A stretch of 62,879 nucleotides of DNA from Lachnospiraceae bacterium (GCA_017467845.1 JAFUKH010000002.1:1-62879); one strand, 5' to 3'. Positions 34,519 to 44,150 are shown, counted from the first letter of the stretch. Numbers and translations are program-made. Notes: generated by a model from the sequence alone, not told the origin.

Positions 34519-37500
34519 ATGAAGAAGGTTATTGGGTTATTAATTGCATTAATCGTACAATCCGGTATTTTATCATTTGGCTTTGAGATTACAGTGTCTG
34601 CGCAGCAGGAGATATCGGGGGAGCTGGAGATAATCTCTAATATCGCTGATGATGAAATGGAGAAGTATCTGGATGGTTTCTTAAAGAAATATCCTGATGT
34701 GGAAATAGAGTACAAGTGTTACAGCAATTATGAGAGCGAAATGAAAAAACGAATAGATAGCGGTGACTATGGAGATGTTTTGTTTTTTCCAAGTTATCTT
34801 TCCCAAAATGAATACGGAACGTATTTTAAGCCTCTGGGCTCTTATTTTGAGCTGGGACAAAAGTATCTTTATTTAGAATCCTCCAAACGAATAGGGGGAG
34901 CTGTATATGGTGTTCCGTCCAGCGCTTATACAGCAGGTATTCTATATAATAAAGATGTATTTTATCAGGCCGGCGTTTCTGAAACGCCGAAAACAATAGA
35001 TGAGTTTTTGGTGGCACTTAAAAATATTAAAGAACGGACGGATGCGATTCCTTTCTTTACCAATTACTCTTCTCCATGGGCACTGCAATTTTGGGAATAC
35101 TTTCCCTATATTGAGATGACGGGGGATTCCGATTATAAGGAAAGTCAGTTTATTAAGGAAAAGAATCCGTTTTTAAAGGGAAGCACACATTATCAGGTGT
35201 ATGAGCTACTCTATAATATTGTGGAAGCAGGATTAAGTGAGGATGATCTTACAGAGTTAAGCTGGGATGACTCCAAAGAAATGTTGAATCAAGGTGAAAT
35301 TGGATGTGTTGCAATTGGTTCATGGGCAGTTTCCCAGTTTAAAGCAGTGAGTGAAGATTCTGAGGCAATTGCATTTATGCCTTTTCCTAATGAAATTCAG
35401 GGAAGGCAGTACATGACCATATCAACGGATTATTGTTATGGAATCAGTAGAAACAGCAATAATCCGGAGGCTGCCAAGGCATATATAGAGTATATGCTGG
35501 ATGAGTCCGGATTTGCCTTGGACCATGAGAATCTGTCGGTGGTGAGGACGGATCCTTATCCGGATTCCTTTGGAGATATGGAAAATGTGATTCTTCTCTG
35601 CAACAATCCGCCCGAAGGGGATACATATAAGGTGAAGCAAAAGCTAAGTGCCAAGCTGAATCTGGAAGATGGGGCAGAGGTTATGCGTGTAATTGAAGCC
35701 GCCAAGGGGCTTCGGCAGGAGACTTTTGATGATATAGCCACGGATTGGAATTCCAGATGGGAATCCTCCAGAACACCGGATATGGAGGTGGAGGAGAAAG
35801 AGGTTAATGCATTGCTTCAGAGCGTTGTTATTGACAATTACGAAGTAAGCTTTTCGAAAACAGAAGAGGAATATCTAAAAGAAAAAGGACAGTTGAAAAT
35901 AGGTTATTCTCTCAATATGGCACCGTTTCAGTATGAAAAGGAGGGTATATTTACCGGTTTGTCCGCATATGTGTGTGAGCTGATTGGGGAGAATACCGGC
36001 TTATCTATAGAATATGTTTCTTATGATAATACACAAGAAATGGTTGTGGCACTGTCGGAAGGTCGAATCGATATGATTGCGGGTATGGATGCGGATGGTG
36101 ACTATGACTACAACCTCCAGTACTCTAAAGAGTATATGTCTCAGATGAATGTTCTGATTAAGAATAAAGCAGTAGCGGTTTCTGCCCTTGAAAATGCCCG
36201 GATGGCTTATGCGGAAGGAGAAAAGGTAAAGCGTAATGCTTTAATACAAGAGAAGACGGAGGATATTTTCGCAACATATACAGATGTCATAGCGGCAGTA
36301 GATGCAGCGACTGTGGATTGTACGGTGATGAACTATTATACTGCAGATTACTACATACAGGAATTAGAGTGCAAAAATGTATCTGTAGTACCGTTGTCGG
36401 AAAACGGAACAATGTGTTTTGCTTTTACCGAGGATGTGGATACCAGACTTATATCCATCTGCAATAAGTGTATCTATGGTATCCCGGAAGGTAACCTCCA
36501 GGTAATTCTCCGGGAATACATGGAGCCTACGGCAAAGCCCGTTACTCTAAAAAGATTCGTGGAGGAAAATCCGGTTACAAGCCTGTTGGTAGTATCAGGT
36601 GTTTTCTTGCTTATCGTTTTGGCGTTTGTTACAGTAATGCTGGAAAAGAATAAGAGCGCGAGAAAGCAGGCGCTTGATGTACAGCGTTATGAGATGCTGA
36701 CTTCATTGGTTGATGAGTATATTATCGAATATGATTACGCAACCGAAGTGTGCTTCTTTGACCATAAGCTTCAGGAGAGATTTGCGATAGACAGGAATGT
36801 TAAATTCAGCGCCAATCAGGATGAAGATGAAAACATTAACCGGATATTACAGAACTATCATCAGGCTCTTGAAGATAATAAAGAGACAACACAGCCCTTT
36901 AAACTAACGGATGTGGATGGAAACGAGCAGTGGTACCGATTGGTGTTCCATATTATTTACAAGAATGATGGTTCGCCCCGCAACGTAATTGGCAAGCTAT
37001 GCAATGTGCAGAAAGAAGTGGAAGAGCTACAACAGATGGAGGATATTGCACTGCGAGATCCATTGACCGGAGTTTATAACCGAAAGGGCTTTGATAAGAG
37101 CCTGCGTCTTCTTGAGGAAAATGCAAAAGAGCACCAGCCTTTTTCTCTTGTAGTAATGGATTTGGATAATTTTAAGGGGGTAAACGACACTCTCGGACAT
37201 GCAGGAGGAGATGCTGTGCTGCAGCTTCTGGCAGGAAAGCTTCAGGAAGTGTTTACAACAAATACTGTTATTGCAAGATTTGGCGGCGATGAATTTATGT
37301 TGTGTGTTTACAACACAGATAAAGAAAGAGTTGCGAAGCTCCTTGGAAAGCTGGTTAAGGAGATGGATATTAACTTCTTATATCAGGAACAGACAAGGAA
37401 GATTTCTATCAGTGTGGGCGCGGTTTTCTCTGACCGGCTGGAGGAATTCGATGCCTTGTTTGAAGAAGCTGACAAAGCACTGTACGAGACAAAAGAACGA

Positions 37501-37536
37501 GGAAAGAATGGATTTGTAATTAATGAATTGGCATAA
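34519..37536 (+). CDS. Solute-binding protein-PAS-GGDEF fusion, membrane diguanylate cyclase
   Basis: A 1005-residue membrane protein. After a signal peptide or anchor (1-30, no lipobox) comes a CUT1-type sugar-binding domain (about 35-430), then a second, amino-acid-type SBP_bac_3 domain (about 450-670, starting GQLKIGYSLNMAPFQY). A transmembrane helix (about 685-705), a PAS-like domain (about 715-840) and a GGDEF domain with intact RFGGDEF follow. No RxxD inhibitory site is seen. The first domain is a paralogue of the importer binding protein encoded at 30266, four genes upstream. The expected role is to report external sugar as cyclic di-GMP inside the cell. The gene has its own transcript, set off by terminators on both sides. 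Confidence 0.9.
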   Translation: MKKVIGLLIALIVQSGILSFGFEITVSAQQEISGELEIISNIADDEMEKYLDGFLKKYPDVEIEYKCYSNYESEMKKRIDSGDYGDVLFFPSYLSQNEYGTYFKPLGSYFELGQKYLYLESSKRIGGAVYGVPSSAYTAGILYNKDVFYQAGVSETPKTIDEFLVALKNIKERTDAIPFFTNYSSPWALQFWEYFPYIEMTGDSDYKESQFIKEKNPFLKGSTHYQVYELLYNIVEAGLSEDDLTELSWDDSKEMLNQGEIGCVAIGSWAVSQFKAVSEDSEAIAFMPFPNEIQGRQYMTISTDYCYGISRNSNNPEAAKAYIEYMLDESGFALDHENLSVVRTDPYPDSFGDMENVILLCNNPPEGDTYKVKQKLSAKLNLEDGAEVMRVIEAAKGLRQETFDDIATDWNSRWESSRTPDMEVEEKEVNALLQSVVIDNYEVSFSKTEEEYLKEKGQLKIGYSLNMAPFQYEKEGIFTGLSAYVCELIGENTGLSIEYVSYDNTQEMVVALSEGRIDMIAGMDADGDYDYNLQYSKEYMSQMNVLIKNKAVAVSALENARMAYAEGEKVKRNALIQEKTEDIFATYTDVIAAVDAATVDCTVMNYYTADYYIQELECKNVSVVPLSENGTMCFAFTEDVDTRLISICNKCIYGIPEGNLQVILREYMEPTAKPVTLKRFVEENPVTSLLVVSGVFLLIVLAFVTVMLEKNKSARKQALDVQRYEMLTSLVDEYIIEYDYATEVCFFDHKLQERFAIDRNVKFSANQDEDENINRILQNYHQALEDNKETTQPFKLTDVDGNEQWYRLVFHIIYKNDGSPRNVIGKLCNVQKEVEELQQMEDIALRDPLTGVYNRKGFDKSLRLLEENAKEHQPFSLVVMDLDNFKGVNDTLGHAGGDAVLQLLAGKLQEVFTTNTVIARFGGDEFMLCVYNTDKERVAKLLGKLVKEMDINFLYQEQTRKISISVGAVFSDRLEEFDALFEEADKALYETKERGKNGFVINELA

Positions 37537-37566
37537 AAAATCGTCGCTTTAAAGCGACGATTTTTT
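37535..37566. terminator. Bidirectional terminator between convergent genes
   Basis: A perfect 32-base palindrome, A6-TCGTCGCTTT and its complement ending in T6, lies between the stops of the GGDEF fusion (plus) and the HerA-like ATPase (minus). It can end transcription in both directions and overlaps the last bases of the fusion gene. Confidence 0.9.
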
Positions 37567-37591
37567 ATGTTTTGCCCTCCGAACCGGCGAT

Positions 37592-39166
37592 TTATAATTT
37601 AAAAAGCGTACCGATAATGTTGCGGGCAAGAGAAGCACCCACGTTACCCCCCAGCTTCTTACCAAAGGATCCTCCTACGGATTTTCCTAAGGTGTTACCG
37701 ATTTCACGGCCGATAGTGCCGGCAGCGGAGCTGGCAACGCTCTTAGTTGCACGTTTAATTTGTTTCTGCCTTGCGGCAGCTTCCTTTTCCTCGGCCTTTT
37801 TGGCAGCGGCAGCTTCCTTCTCAGCCAGCTTTCTTGCAGCTTCCTCTTCCTTTGCAGCAGCTTCTTCTTCTGCCTCTGCAATTGCCTTACGCTGTAAGAA
37901 TTCATGGGCAGATTCATCATCAATAGGATCTGCATATTTCATGTAAAGCTTACTGTAGCGGATTTCCTCGCTTCTAAGGCTTTGGTCGATAGGACCCATC
38001 TGGCTCTGTGGAGGAAGAATTGCGGTCTTTTGTACAATGGTAGGAACACCATCCTCATCTAACACCGATACCAATGCTTCGCCGATTCCCAGAGATGTAA
38101 TCGCCTCATAAGTGTCAAATTCAGGATTGGGACGGAAGGAATCTGCAGCGGTTTTAACGCCCTTCTGCTCTGCCGGAGTATATGCGCGGAGAGCGTGCTG
38201 CACCTTATTTCCAAGCTGGGCCAATACCCCATCCGGGATATCCTTAGGGTTCTGGGTGATGAAGTATACACCTACGCCCTTAGAACGAATCAGTTTTACT
38301 ACCTGCTCGATTTTCTCCAGTAGTTCCTTAGAAGCGTTATCAAAGAGAATATGAGCTTCGTCAAAGAAGAATACCATCTTGGGCTTATCTAAATCTCCGG
38401 CTTCCGGAAGAACTTCAAAGAGCTCAGATAACATCCAGAGTAAGAAGGTAGAGTACATGGTAGGATTGTTGAAGAGTTTCTCGCACTCTAAAATGTTAAT
38501 CATACCCTTACCGCCCACTGCTTGGAACCAATCTTGTACATTCAGTGCCGGTTCGCCGAAGAATAAGTCGCCACCCTGGCTTTCCAGAGAGATAATAGCA
38601 CGGATAATCGCCGCAAGACTCTGCTTGGACATATTTCCGTAGGTCAGGGAAAACTCCTTGGAATTCTCGCTGACATAGCTAATCATGGAGCGTAGGTCCT
38701 TGGTATCTACTAAAAGTAAATTCTCGTCATCTGCAATCTTGAAAATAACAGAGAGAATATCGGTCTGAATATCATTTAAATCAAGGATTCTGGCTAAGAG
38801 AAGCGGTCCCATCTCGGAAATGGTGGCGCGAAGAGGAATTCCCATCTCACCGTATACGTCCCAGAAGGTGGTAGGATAGCTGGTATATTCGAAGCCCTCC
38901 TTATCAAGGGAAAGTTCTTCAATCTTAGCGGAAACGGTCTTGGTAGGTGCACCGTTAGCAACCATACCGGATAAGTCACCCTTGATATCTGCTAAAAATA
39001 CGGGAACGCCCAAATCACTGAAGCTTTCCGCCATTACCTTTAAGGTCACAGTCTTACCGGTACCGGTGGCACCTGCGATCATACCGTGGCGGTTAGCCAT
39101 GGAAGGATATATAAATACTTTTTCGGAGCCTGCCTGCCCAATCCAAATCTTATCATTTGAAACCAT
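37592..39166 (-). CDS. HerA/DUF853-like ATPase (YjgR type)
   Basis: A 524-residue cytosolic P-loop ATPase of the HerA-FtsK superfamily, DUF853/YjgR group. The Walker A motif is AGATGTGKT with Lys38, preceded by the short N-terminal strand KIWIGQAGSEKV. The Walker B is MVFFFDEAH. An arginine-like sensor region GVGVYFITQNPKDIP follows. Residues about 430-485 form an alanine/lysine/glutamate-rich coiled coil and the C-terminus is glycine-rich (GKSVGGSFGKKLGGNVG), as in family members. The role is unknown; DNA-pumping activity is inferred from the superfamily. It lies between glycan genes without evident connection. A GGGAGG site precedes the start. Confidence 0.9.
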   Translation of the reverse strand: MVSNDKIWIGQAGSEKVFIYPSMANRHGMIAGATGTGKTVTLKVMAESFSDLGVPVFLADIKGDLSGMVANGAPTKTVSAKIEELSLDKEGFEYTSYPTTFWDVYGEMGIPLRATISEMGPLLLARILDLNDIQTDILSVIFKIADDENLLLVDTKDLRSMISYVSENSKEFSLTYGNMSKQSLAAIIRAIISLESQGGDLFFGEPALNVQDWFQAVGGKGMINILECEKLFNNPTMYSTFLLWMLSELFEVLPEAGDLDKPKMVFFFDEAHILFDNASKELLEKIEQVVKLIRSKGVGVYFITQNPKDIPDGVLAQLGNKVQHALRAYTPAEQKGVKTAADSFRPNPEFDTYEAITSLGIGEALVSVLDEDGVPTIVQKTAILPPQSQMGPIDQSLRSEEIRYSKLYMKYADPIDDESAHEFLQRKAIAEAEEEAAAKEEEAARKLAEKEAAAAKKAEEKEAAARQKQIKRATKSVASSAAGTIGREIGNTLGKSVGGSFGKKLGGNVGASLARNIIGTLFKL

Positions 39167-39190
39167 AAATTTTGAACCTCCCTACGTTCC

Positions 39191-39220
39191 TTGCTAATTT
39201 TCATACATACATGGTATCAT
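39191..39220 (+). promoter_or_regulatory. Probable promoter of the GH31 gene
   Basis: TTGCTA at 39191-39196 and TATCAT at 39215-39220 are separated by 18 bases, with TGG just before the -10 as an extended element. The GH31 start is 50 bases downstream behind AGGAGG. Confidence 0.5.
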
Positions 39221-39270
39221 TAATAAAGAGAAAAATAAAGAATAAATCTTTTCTTTAGGAGGAGACAGAT

Positions 39271-41181
39271 ATGATTAAAAAATATAAATTTGGAAAACCC
39301 TTTGAAACCGAAGCGGTGGTAAAGGAGATTCCTGTGGAGGCAGGTAAGCCGGAGATTGGCGAGATTTCGGCGGAGGAAGGCTTTTGTCTTATCTATAAGA
39401 TGACAGATGAGCTGGTAGTCTACGGTCTGGGAGAGGCGAACCGCGGCATTAATAAAAGAGGCTATAAATATGTAAGTCTCTGTAGCGATGATTTTAATCA
39501 TACGGAGGACAAGCTGTCTTTGTATGGAGCACATAACTTTATTCTTCTTTCCGGAGAGAGTCAGGTGGGACTATTCTTTGATTATCCTGCAAAGCTGACC
39601 TTTGATATCGGTTACACACGTCAGGATACTTTGGCGGTTACTTGTGACGATGCGGATTTGTATCTGTATGTGATAACCGGAGAAAGTGCTTTGGATGTAG
39701 TAAAGCAGTTCCGCGAAATCATTGGAGGCAGCTATATACCCCCTAAGTATGCCTTTGGTTTTGGACAGAGCCGTTGGGGATACATGAATGCGGGTGACAT
39801 TGATAGTGTGGTTGAAGGTTATCGCGGTAACAATATTCCTATTGATATGGTATATATGGATATTGATTACATGGTAGATTACAAGGATTTCACTGTAAAT
39901 CCGGAAAGATTCCCTGACTTTAAGAGCTATGTGGCCGGGAAAAAGGAACAGAATATCCATTTGATACCCATTATTGATGCGGGTGTGAAGATTGAGGACG
40001 GCTATGATATTTACGAGGAAGGCCGGGACAAGGGATACTTCTGTAAGAGAGAGGATGGCAGTGACTTCGAGGCCTGCGTATGGCCCGGCTGGACACATTT
40101 TCCGGATTTCCTGAATAAGGATGCCAGAGAATGGTTTGGAAGCAAGTATAAGGTGCTGATTGACCAGGGAATTGATGGCTTCTGGAATGATATGAATGAG
40201 CCGGCTATTTTCTATAGTAGGGAAGGAATCAATGCTTTGGATGAGTGCGTGAAAGAAACTGCCAAGACAAAGCTGGATGCCAAGCCGGGCAAATTGGAAG
40301 AGCATTTCAATAAATTGCAGAATAACCACAAGGATTACGAACGTTTCTACCATAATGTGAACGGGGAGATGGTGCGCCATGATAAGGTGCACAATATCTA
40401 CGGATACAATATGACCCGTGCCGCGGGGGAAGCGTTTAAGAAAATAGCTCCGGAGAAGGACATCCTGATGTTTTCTCGTGCATCCTATATCGGAATGCAT
40501 CGTTATGGTGGCATCTGGACCGGTGATAATAAGTCCTGGTGGAGCCATATTTTACTGAATTTGAAGATGTTACCTTCCTTAAATATGTGTGGCTTTTTAT
40601 ATTGTGGCGCGGATTTGGGTGGTTTTGGTGACAATGCTACCAGAGACCTTTTGCTTCGCTGGTTGGCATTGGGAGTGTTTACGCCACTGATGCGTAATCA
40701 TGCAGCGATCGGAACCCGTGACCAAGAGGCGTACCGTTTTGAGGGAATCGAAGATTTCAGACACGTAATCGGGGTTCGTTATCGACTAATACCATATCTT
40801 TATAATGCATATTTGAAGGCTGCCAAGGAGAACGATATGCTCTTTAAGCCCTTGGCATTTGTATATCCCGAGGACAAGCACTGCAAACAGGTGGAAGACC
40901 AGCTGATGCTTAGTGATGAGTTGATGATTGCGCCGGTTTACACCCAGAATGCGACCGGAAGATACGTATATCTGCCGGAGGAAATGATGTTTGTGAAGTT
41001 TATGCAGGACGGAAGTCTGAAGAAAGAGATTCTGGAAAAAGGCCATCATTATGTGGATGTGGCTCTGAATGAGGTGCCGTTATTTATCCGTAAGGGTTGC
41101 AGGATTCCTCTGGCTGAGGTGGCATTGTCCGTGCCGGAGATAGATGAGAGTAAGACGATGATGGTAGGTTACGAGATGTAA
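39271..41181 (+). CDS. GH31 alpha-glycosidase
   Basis: A 636-residue cytosolic GH31 enzyme, probably an alpha-glucosidase. The nucleophile is Asp307 in DGFWNDMNEPAIF and the acid/base is Asp419 in GGIWTGDNKSWW. The early VYGLGEANRGINKRGY block and the DMVYMDIDYMVDYKDF strand are typical. It lacks a signal peptide, so substrates are imported or internal. GH31 also contains alpha-xylosidases and alpha-galactosidases; the WNDMNEP form favours alpha-glucosidase. The gene starts behind GGAGGAG and is divergent from the HerA-like gene. The next gene has its own promoter. Confidence 0.9.
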   Translation: MIKKYKFGKPFETEAVVKEIPVEAGKPEIGEISAEEGFCLIYKMTDELVVYGLGEANRGINKRGYKYVSLCSDDFNHTEDKLSLYGAHNFILLSGESQVGLFFDYPAKLTFDIGYTRQDTLAVTCDDADLYLYVITGESALDVVKQFREIIGGSYIPPKYAFGFGQSRWGYMNAGDIDSVVEGYRGNNIPIDMVYMDIDYMVDYKDFTVNPERFPDFKSYVAGKKEQNIHLIPIIDAGVKIEDGYDIYEEGRDKGYFCKREDGSDFEACVWPGWTHFPDFLNKDAREWFGSKYKVLIDQGIDGFWNDMNEPAIFYSREGINALDECVKETAKTKLDAKPGKLEEHFNKLQNNHKDYERFYHNVNGEMVRHDKVHNIYGYNMTRAAGEAFKKIAPEKDILMFSRASYIGMHRYGGIWTGDNKSWWSHILLNLKMLPSLNMCGFLYCGADLGGFGDNATRDLLLRWLALGVFTPLMRNHAAIGTRDQEAYRFEGIEDFRHVIGVRYRLIPYLYNAYLKAAKENDMLFKPLAFVYPEDKHCKQVEDQLMLSDELMIAPVYTQNATGRYVYLPEEMMFVKFMQDGSLKKEILEKGHHYVDVALNEVPLFIRKGCRIPLAEVALSVPEIDESKTMMVGYEM

Positions 41182-41212
41182 CCATATGGGGGTTCCTTTC
41201 ATAAGAAAGTTT

Positions 41213-41221
41213 TGGTATAAT
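41213..41221 (+). promoter_or_regulatory. Extended -10 promoter of the GH43 gene
   Basis: TGG-TATAAT at 41213-41221 is a perfect -10 with an extended element. The -35 region (TTCCTT, 17-base spacer) is poor. The start codon is 46 bases downstream. A second TATACT at 41231-41236 has no partner. Confidence 0.55.
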
Positions 41222-41266
41222 TTAAAATGTTATACTAAACATTGAAAGAAAAGGGTAAATGCGGCT

Positions 41267-42865
41267 ATGAAAAGAAAATGGATGTGTTTATTAATGGCGA
41301 GTGCCATGGCAGTATCTTTGTTTGGGTGCGGTGGCGAAGTGGCAAGTGATGCTCCGGTGGAAGACCAGGTAGTGGAAAGTGCTTCTACAGAAGTTGCGGA
41401 ACCGGAGCCGGAGTTACCAAGTGTAACACCTATTGAAATCGCAAAGAGTGAATTTGGTAATCCGGTGGGCGGTTTTAATGCAGAAGGAGTGCTTACCTAT
41501 GGCGGCGACCCTTCCGTGCTGGTGGATGGAGATACTGTATATCTTTACACCGGACGTGATACGGCAGTGGGAGATGCGTATTTGATTCCGGACTATCAGT
41601 GTTACTCTACCACGGATTTGGTGAATTGGACTTATGAAGGTGTGGTACTCAGTGCGTCGGATGTTACCTGGGCGGATAGAAATGCAGCTTGGGCAGGGCA
41701 GGTGGCGAAGCATTATGATGCAGAGACCGGCAAGGATATGTACTATTTTTACTTCTGCTCCTGGGACAAGACGGACAGTGGTAAGCAGTCCATCGGTGTG
41801 GCAGTATCCGAAAGTCCTACCGGGCCTTTTGTAGATATCGGGGAAGCACTGGTGAAGGGGTCTTTTACCACAGATGAAACCTCTGCATGGAACGATATCG
41901 ACCCTACAGTGTGGATCGAAACCGATGAAAATGGGGAAGAGCACAGATATCTTTGCTGGGGAAATTCGAAGCTGTATATCTGTGAGCTGAATGAAGATAT
42001 GACATCTGTGAAGGATTATGATGGTGATGGAGAAATTGTCTTTGGCAATGACGTGATAAGTAAGGGCACGCCGGACTCCTTTACAGAAGCTGCATGGATT
42101 TATCGTAGACAGGATGAAGCAGGAAACTACTATGGTGATTATTACCTCTTCTATGCATATGGCTGGAGAGAACAGCTGGCGTATGCAATCACCGGTAATT
42201 TGATGAAGGGCAGATGGGTATTCGGGGATTATGTTATGGAACCTACCGCGACCTCTAATACCAATCATCCGGCAGTTTTTGATTTCCGGGGAAAGACTTA
42301 TATCATTTATCATAACGGTTCCCTGCCAAATGGTAACGGTTACCGAAGAGTGGCTTGTATAGAGGAGATTGTGTTCGACGAGGACGGCTACGTGCTGTAT
42401 ACACAGGAGACAGCTACCGGTATCAGTGGCGTGAAGTCCACTCTGACTGCAGCAAACGGAGAGGTGCTAGCCCATGCATGGTTTAATAACTCCGCTGCAG
42501 ATGCGTCTTATCCATATAAGGATGTGGCATTGGGAAGCAATCTGGATAAGTCTTCGGAGAATGATACCTATTGGGAAATCGTTCAGGGAAAGGCTGATGG
42601 GGATAACGTGTATTACGTTTCTATTGAAGCCTACAATAAGCCGGGCTTATATATCACTGCTTCGGAAGGTGCGGTAGCTTTGAGTCAGGATTATAACGGC
42701 AAGATGGCAGATGTGCAGACCTTTAAGACTGTGGAAGGATTGTCCGGGGAAGGCGTTTCCTTTGAATCCGTAGCTTTCCCGGGAATGTATCTCACACTGA
42801 CCGGCGGCAGTGCAAGCCTGACAGATGGGACGGATGCGGCCGCATGCTCCTTTATTGTTGAGTAA
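41267..42865 (+). CDS. GH43 family lipoprotein with C-terminal beta-trefoil-like domain
   Basis: A 532-residue exported lipoprotein (lipobox SLFGC, Cys near residue 21). The five-bladed propeller of GH43 spans about 60-370, with the three acidic catalytic residues in order: Asp81 in YGGDPSVL (base), Asp210/Asp212 in WNDIDPTVW (modulator region) and Glu274 in PDSFTEAAW (acid). The C-terminal 120 residues (NKPGLYITAS, FPGMYLTLT) resemble AbfB/beta-trefoil sugar-binding folds. GH43 enzymes are arabinofuranosidases, xylosidases or galactosidases; the exact activity cannot be read. It acts at the cell surface, beside the SGNH esterase gene that follows. Confidence 0.85.
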   Translation: MKRKWMCLLMASAMAVSLFGCGGEVASDAPVEDQVVESASTEVAEPEPELPSVTPIEIAKSEFGNPVGGFNAEGVLTYGGDPSVLVDGDTVYLYTGRDTAVGDAYLIPDYQCYSTTDLVNWTYEGVVLSASDVTWADRNAAWAGQVAKHYDAETGKDMYYFYFCSWDKTDSGKQSIGVAVSESPTGPFVDIGEALVKGSFTTDETSAWNDIDPTVWIETDENGEEHRYLCWGNSKLYICELNEDMTSVKDYDGDGEIVFGNDVISKGTPDSFTEAAWIYRRQDEAGNYYGDYYLFYAYGWREQLAYAITGNLMKGRWVFGDYVMEPTATSNTNHPAVFDFRGKTYIIYHNGSLPNGNGYRRVACIEEIVFDEDGYVLYTQETATGISGVKSTLTAANGEVLAHAWFNNSAADASYPYKDVALGSNLDKSSENDTYWEIVQGKADGDNVYYVSIEAYNKPGLYITASEGAVALSQDYNGKMADVQTFKTVEGLSGEGVSFESVAFPGMYLTLTGGSASLTDGTDAAACSFIVE

Positions 42866-42881
42866 GAGGGGAATTATTCAG

Positions 42882-44150
42882 ATGAAACATAAGTTATTAT
42901 CCATATTATTATGTTGTGTATTATTAACCGGCTGTGGCAGCGCACCGGTATCATCTGCAGTAGCAGAGGAATCACAGGCTACGGAGGCACCGGTAGTTAC
43001 GGAAACACCCATAGAGGCAGAGCCGGAGGTTGTAGGCGTGCCCTTAAAGACCGATTATGTCACGGAAGAAATGTATGAGCGCGCCACAGCCTTTCTGGAG
43101 GGAGATTTGACCAGATTGGCAAAGGCTATGCGTAAGGCACAGGCCGGAGAGGAGATTACGGTAGCTACTATCGGAGGTTCCATTACGGAAGGCTACAGCT
43201 CCAGCACCTTTGGAAATTGCTATGCAACCATTTTCTACAGTTGGTGGGAAAGCTGTTTCCCGGATACTAAAGTGAATTACATCAATGCGGGTATCGGAGG
43301 TACACCTTCTTATCTGGGCGTTCACAGGGTGAAGCAGCAGGTGTTGGATGAGAATCCGGATGTGGTGATTGTAGAATTTTCCGTGAATGACGGCGCAGAT
43401 AATTTTTATAAGAAGAGTTACGATAATTTGGTACGTAAAATTATGATGTCTGAGAATGAACCGGCGGTGTTGCTTCTTTTTACCACCCAGGAGGACGGAA
43501 CCAATGCCCAGGAGAATGATTCTCTGATTGGATTTAAGTACAGACTTCCTATGATAAGTTACGGCAATGCGGTGCTTCCGTCCATCGAGAATGATGAGTT
43601 TACCTGGGATGATATATCTCCGGACAATGTACACCCAAATGATATGGGACATGCCATTATCGGAGAATTGCTTTATACCTATCTAAATGATGTGTACAGC
43701 AGACTGGATGAGATTTCAGAAGAAATCACACCATTTGATTACACATCTCTGACCAAGGAAAGCTACTTAAATGCGGACATGCTTGGTCCGGACGAGATTA
43801 CACCGGCTCAGCTGGGAAGCTTTAAGGAAGCAAGGGTAAATACCTACTTTACCAAGAGTTGGCACACTGCTACCGGAGAAGAATCCATTATCTTCCAAAA
43901 TGTGGAGGCTGCCAATATCGGTATCTGCTTCCAGCGAACCACTGATGGTACATACGGTCAATATGATGTGTATGTGGATGGAGAACCGGTAAAGACCTTG
44001 GATGGCGACTTCAAGAATGGTTGGGGAAGTGCCATTGAATCAGTGGAGGTGTATGTATCCGATGAGCCTGCCCTTCATACCATTGAGATAAAAAAGAACC
44101 CGGATTCCACCGCAGATTTGTTTACAGTACTGCGATTGTTAATCTCATAA
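42882..44150 (+). CDS. SGNH/GDSL esterase lipoprotein, probable carbohydrate acetylesterase
   Basis: A 422-residue lipoprotein (lipobox LLTGC, Cys near residue 18). An SGNH hydrolase domain (about 60-285) has Ser100 in GGSITEGY, the Gly of GIGGT, Asn in FSVNDG and the Asp248/His251 pair in DNVHPND. A C-terminal jelly-roll-like domain (about 300-420) follows. This order resembles CE17-type mannan acetylesterases, in which a CBM35-like domain follows the SGNH fold; with GH26 genes nearby, removing acetyl groups from mannan is a fair but unproven role. The true start is ATG 42882; the frame is open into the GH43 gene. Confidence 0.8.
   Translation: MKHKLLSILLCCVLLTGCGSAPVSSAVAEESQATEAPVVTETPIEAEPEVVGVPLKTDYVTEEMYERATAFLEGDLTRLAKAMRKAQAGEEITVATIGGSITEGYSSSTFGNCYATIFYSWWESCFPDTKVNYINAGIGGTPSYLGVHRVKQQVLDENPDVVIVEFSVNDGADNFYKKSYDNLVRKIMMSENEPAVLLLFTTQEDGTNAQENDSLIGFKYRLPMISYGNAVLPSIENDEFTWDDISPDNVHPNDMGHAIIGELLYTYLNDVYSRLDEISEEITPFDYTSLTKESYLNADMLGPDEITPAQLGSFKEARVNTYFTKSWHTATGEESIIFQNVEAANIGICFQRTTDGTYGQYDVYVDGEPVKTLDGDFKNGWGSAIESVEVYVSDEPALHTIEIKKNPDSTADLFTVLRLLIS

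Noticed and set aside
39571-40548. 325-codon open frame on the minus strand
   Set aside because: It lies fully within the GH31 gene, has low-complexity His/Ile-rich composition, no ribosome site and no recognisable domain; the plus strand encodes clear GH31 catalytic motifs.
41414-42313. 299-codon open frame on the minus strand
   Set aside because: It is antisense to the GH43 gene with its catalytic motifs; the composition is that of a shadow frame.
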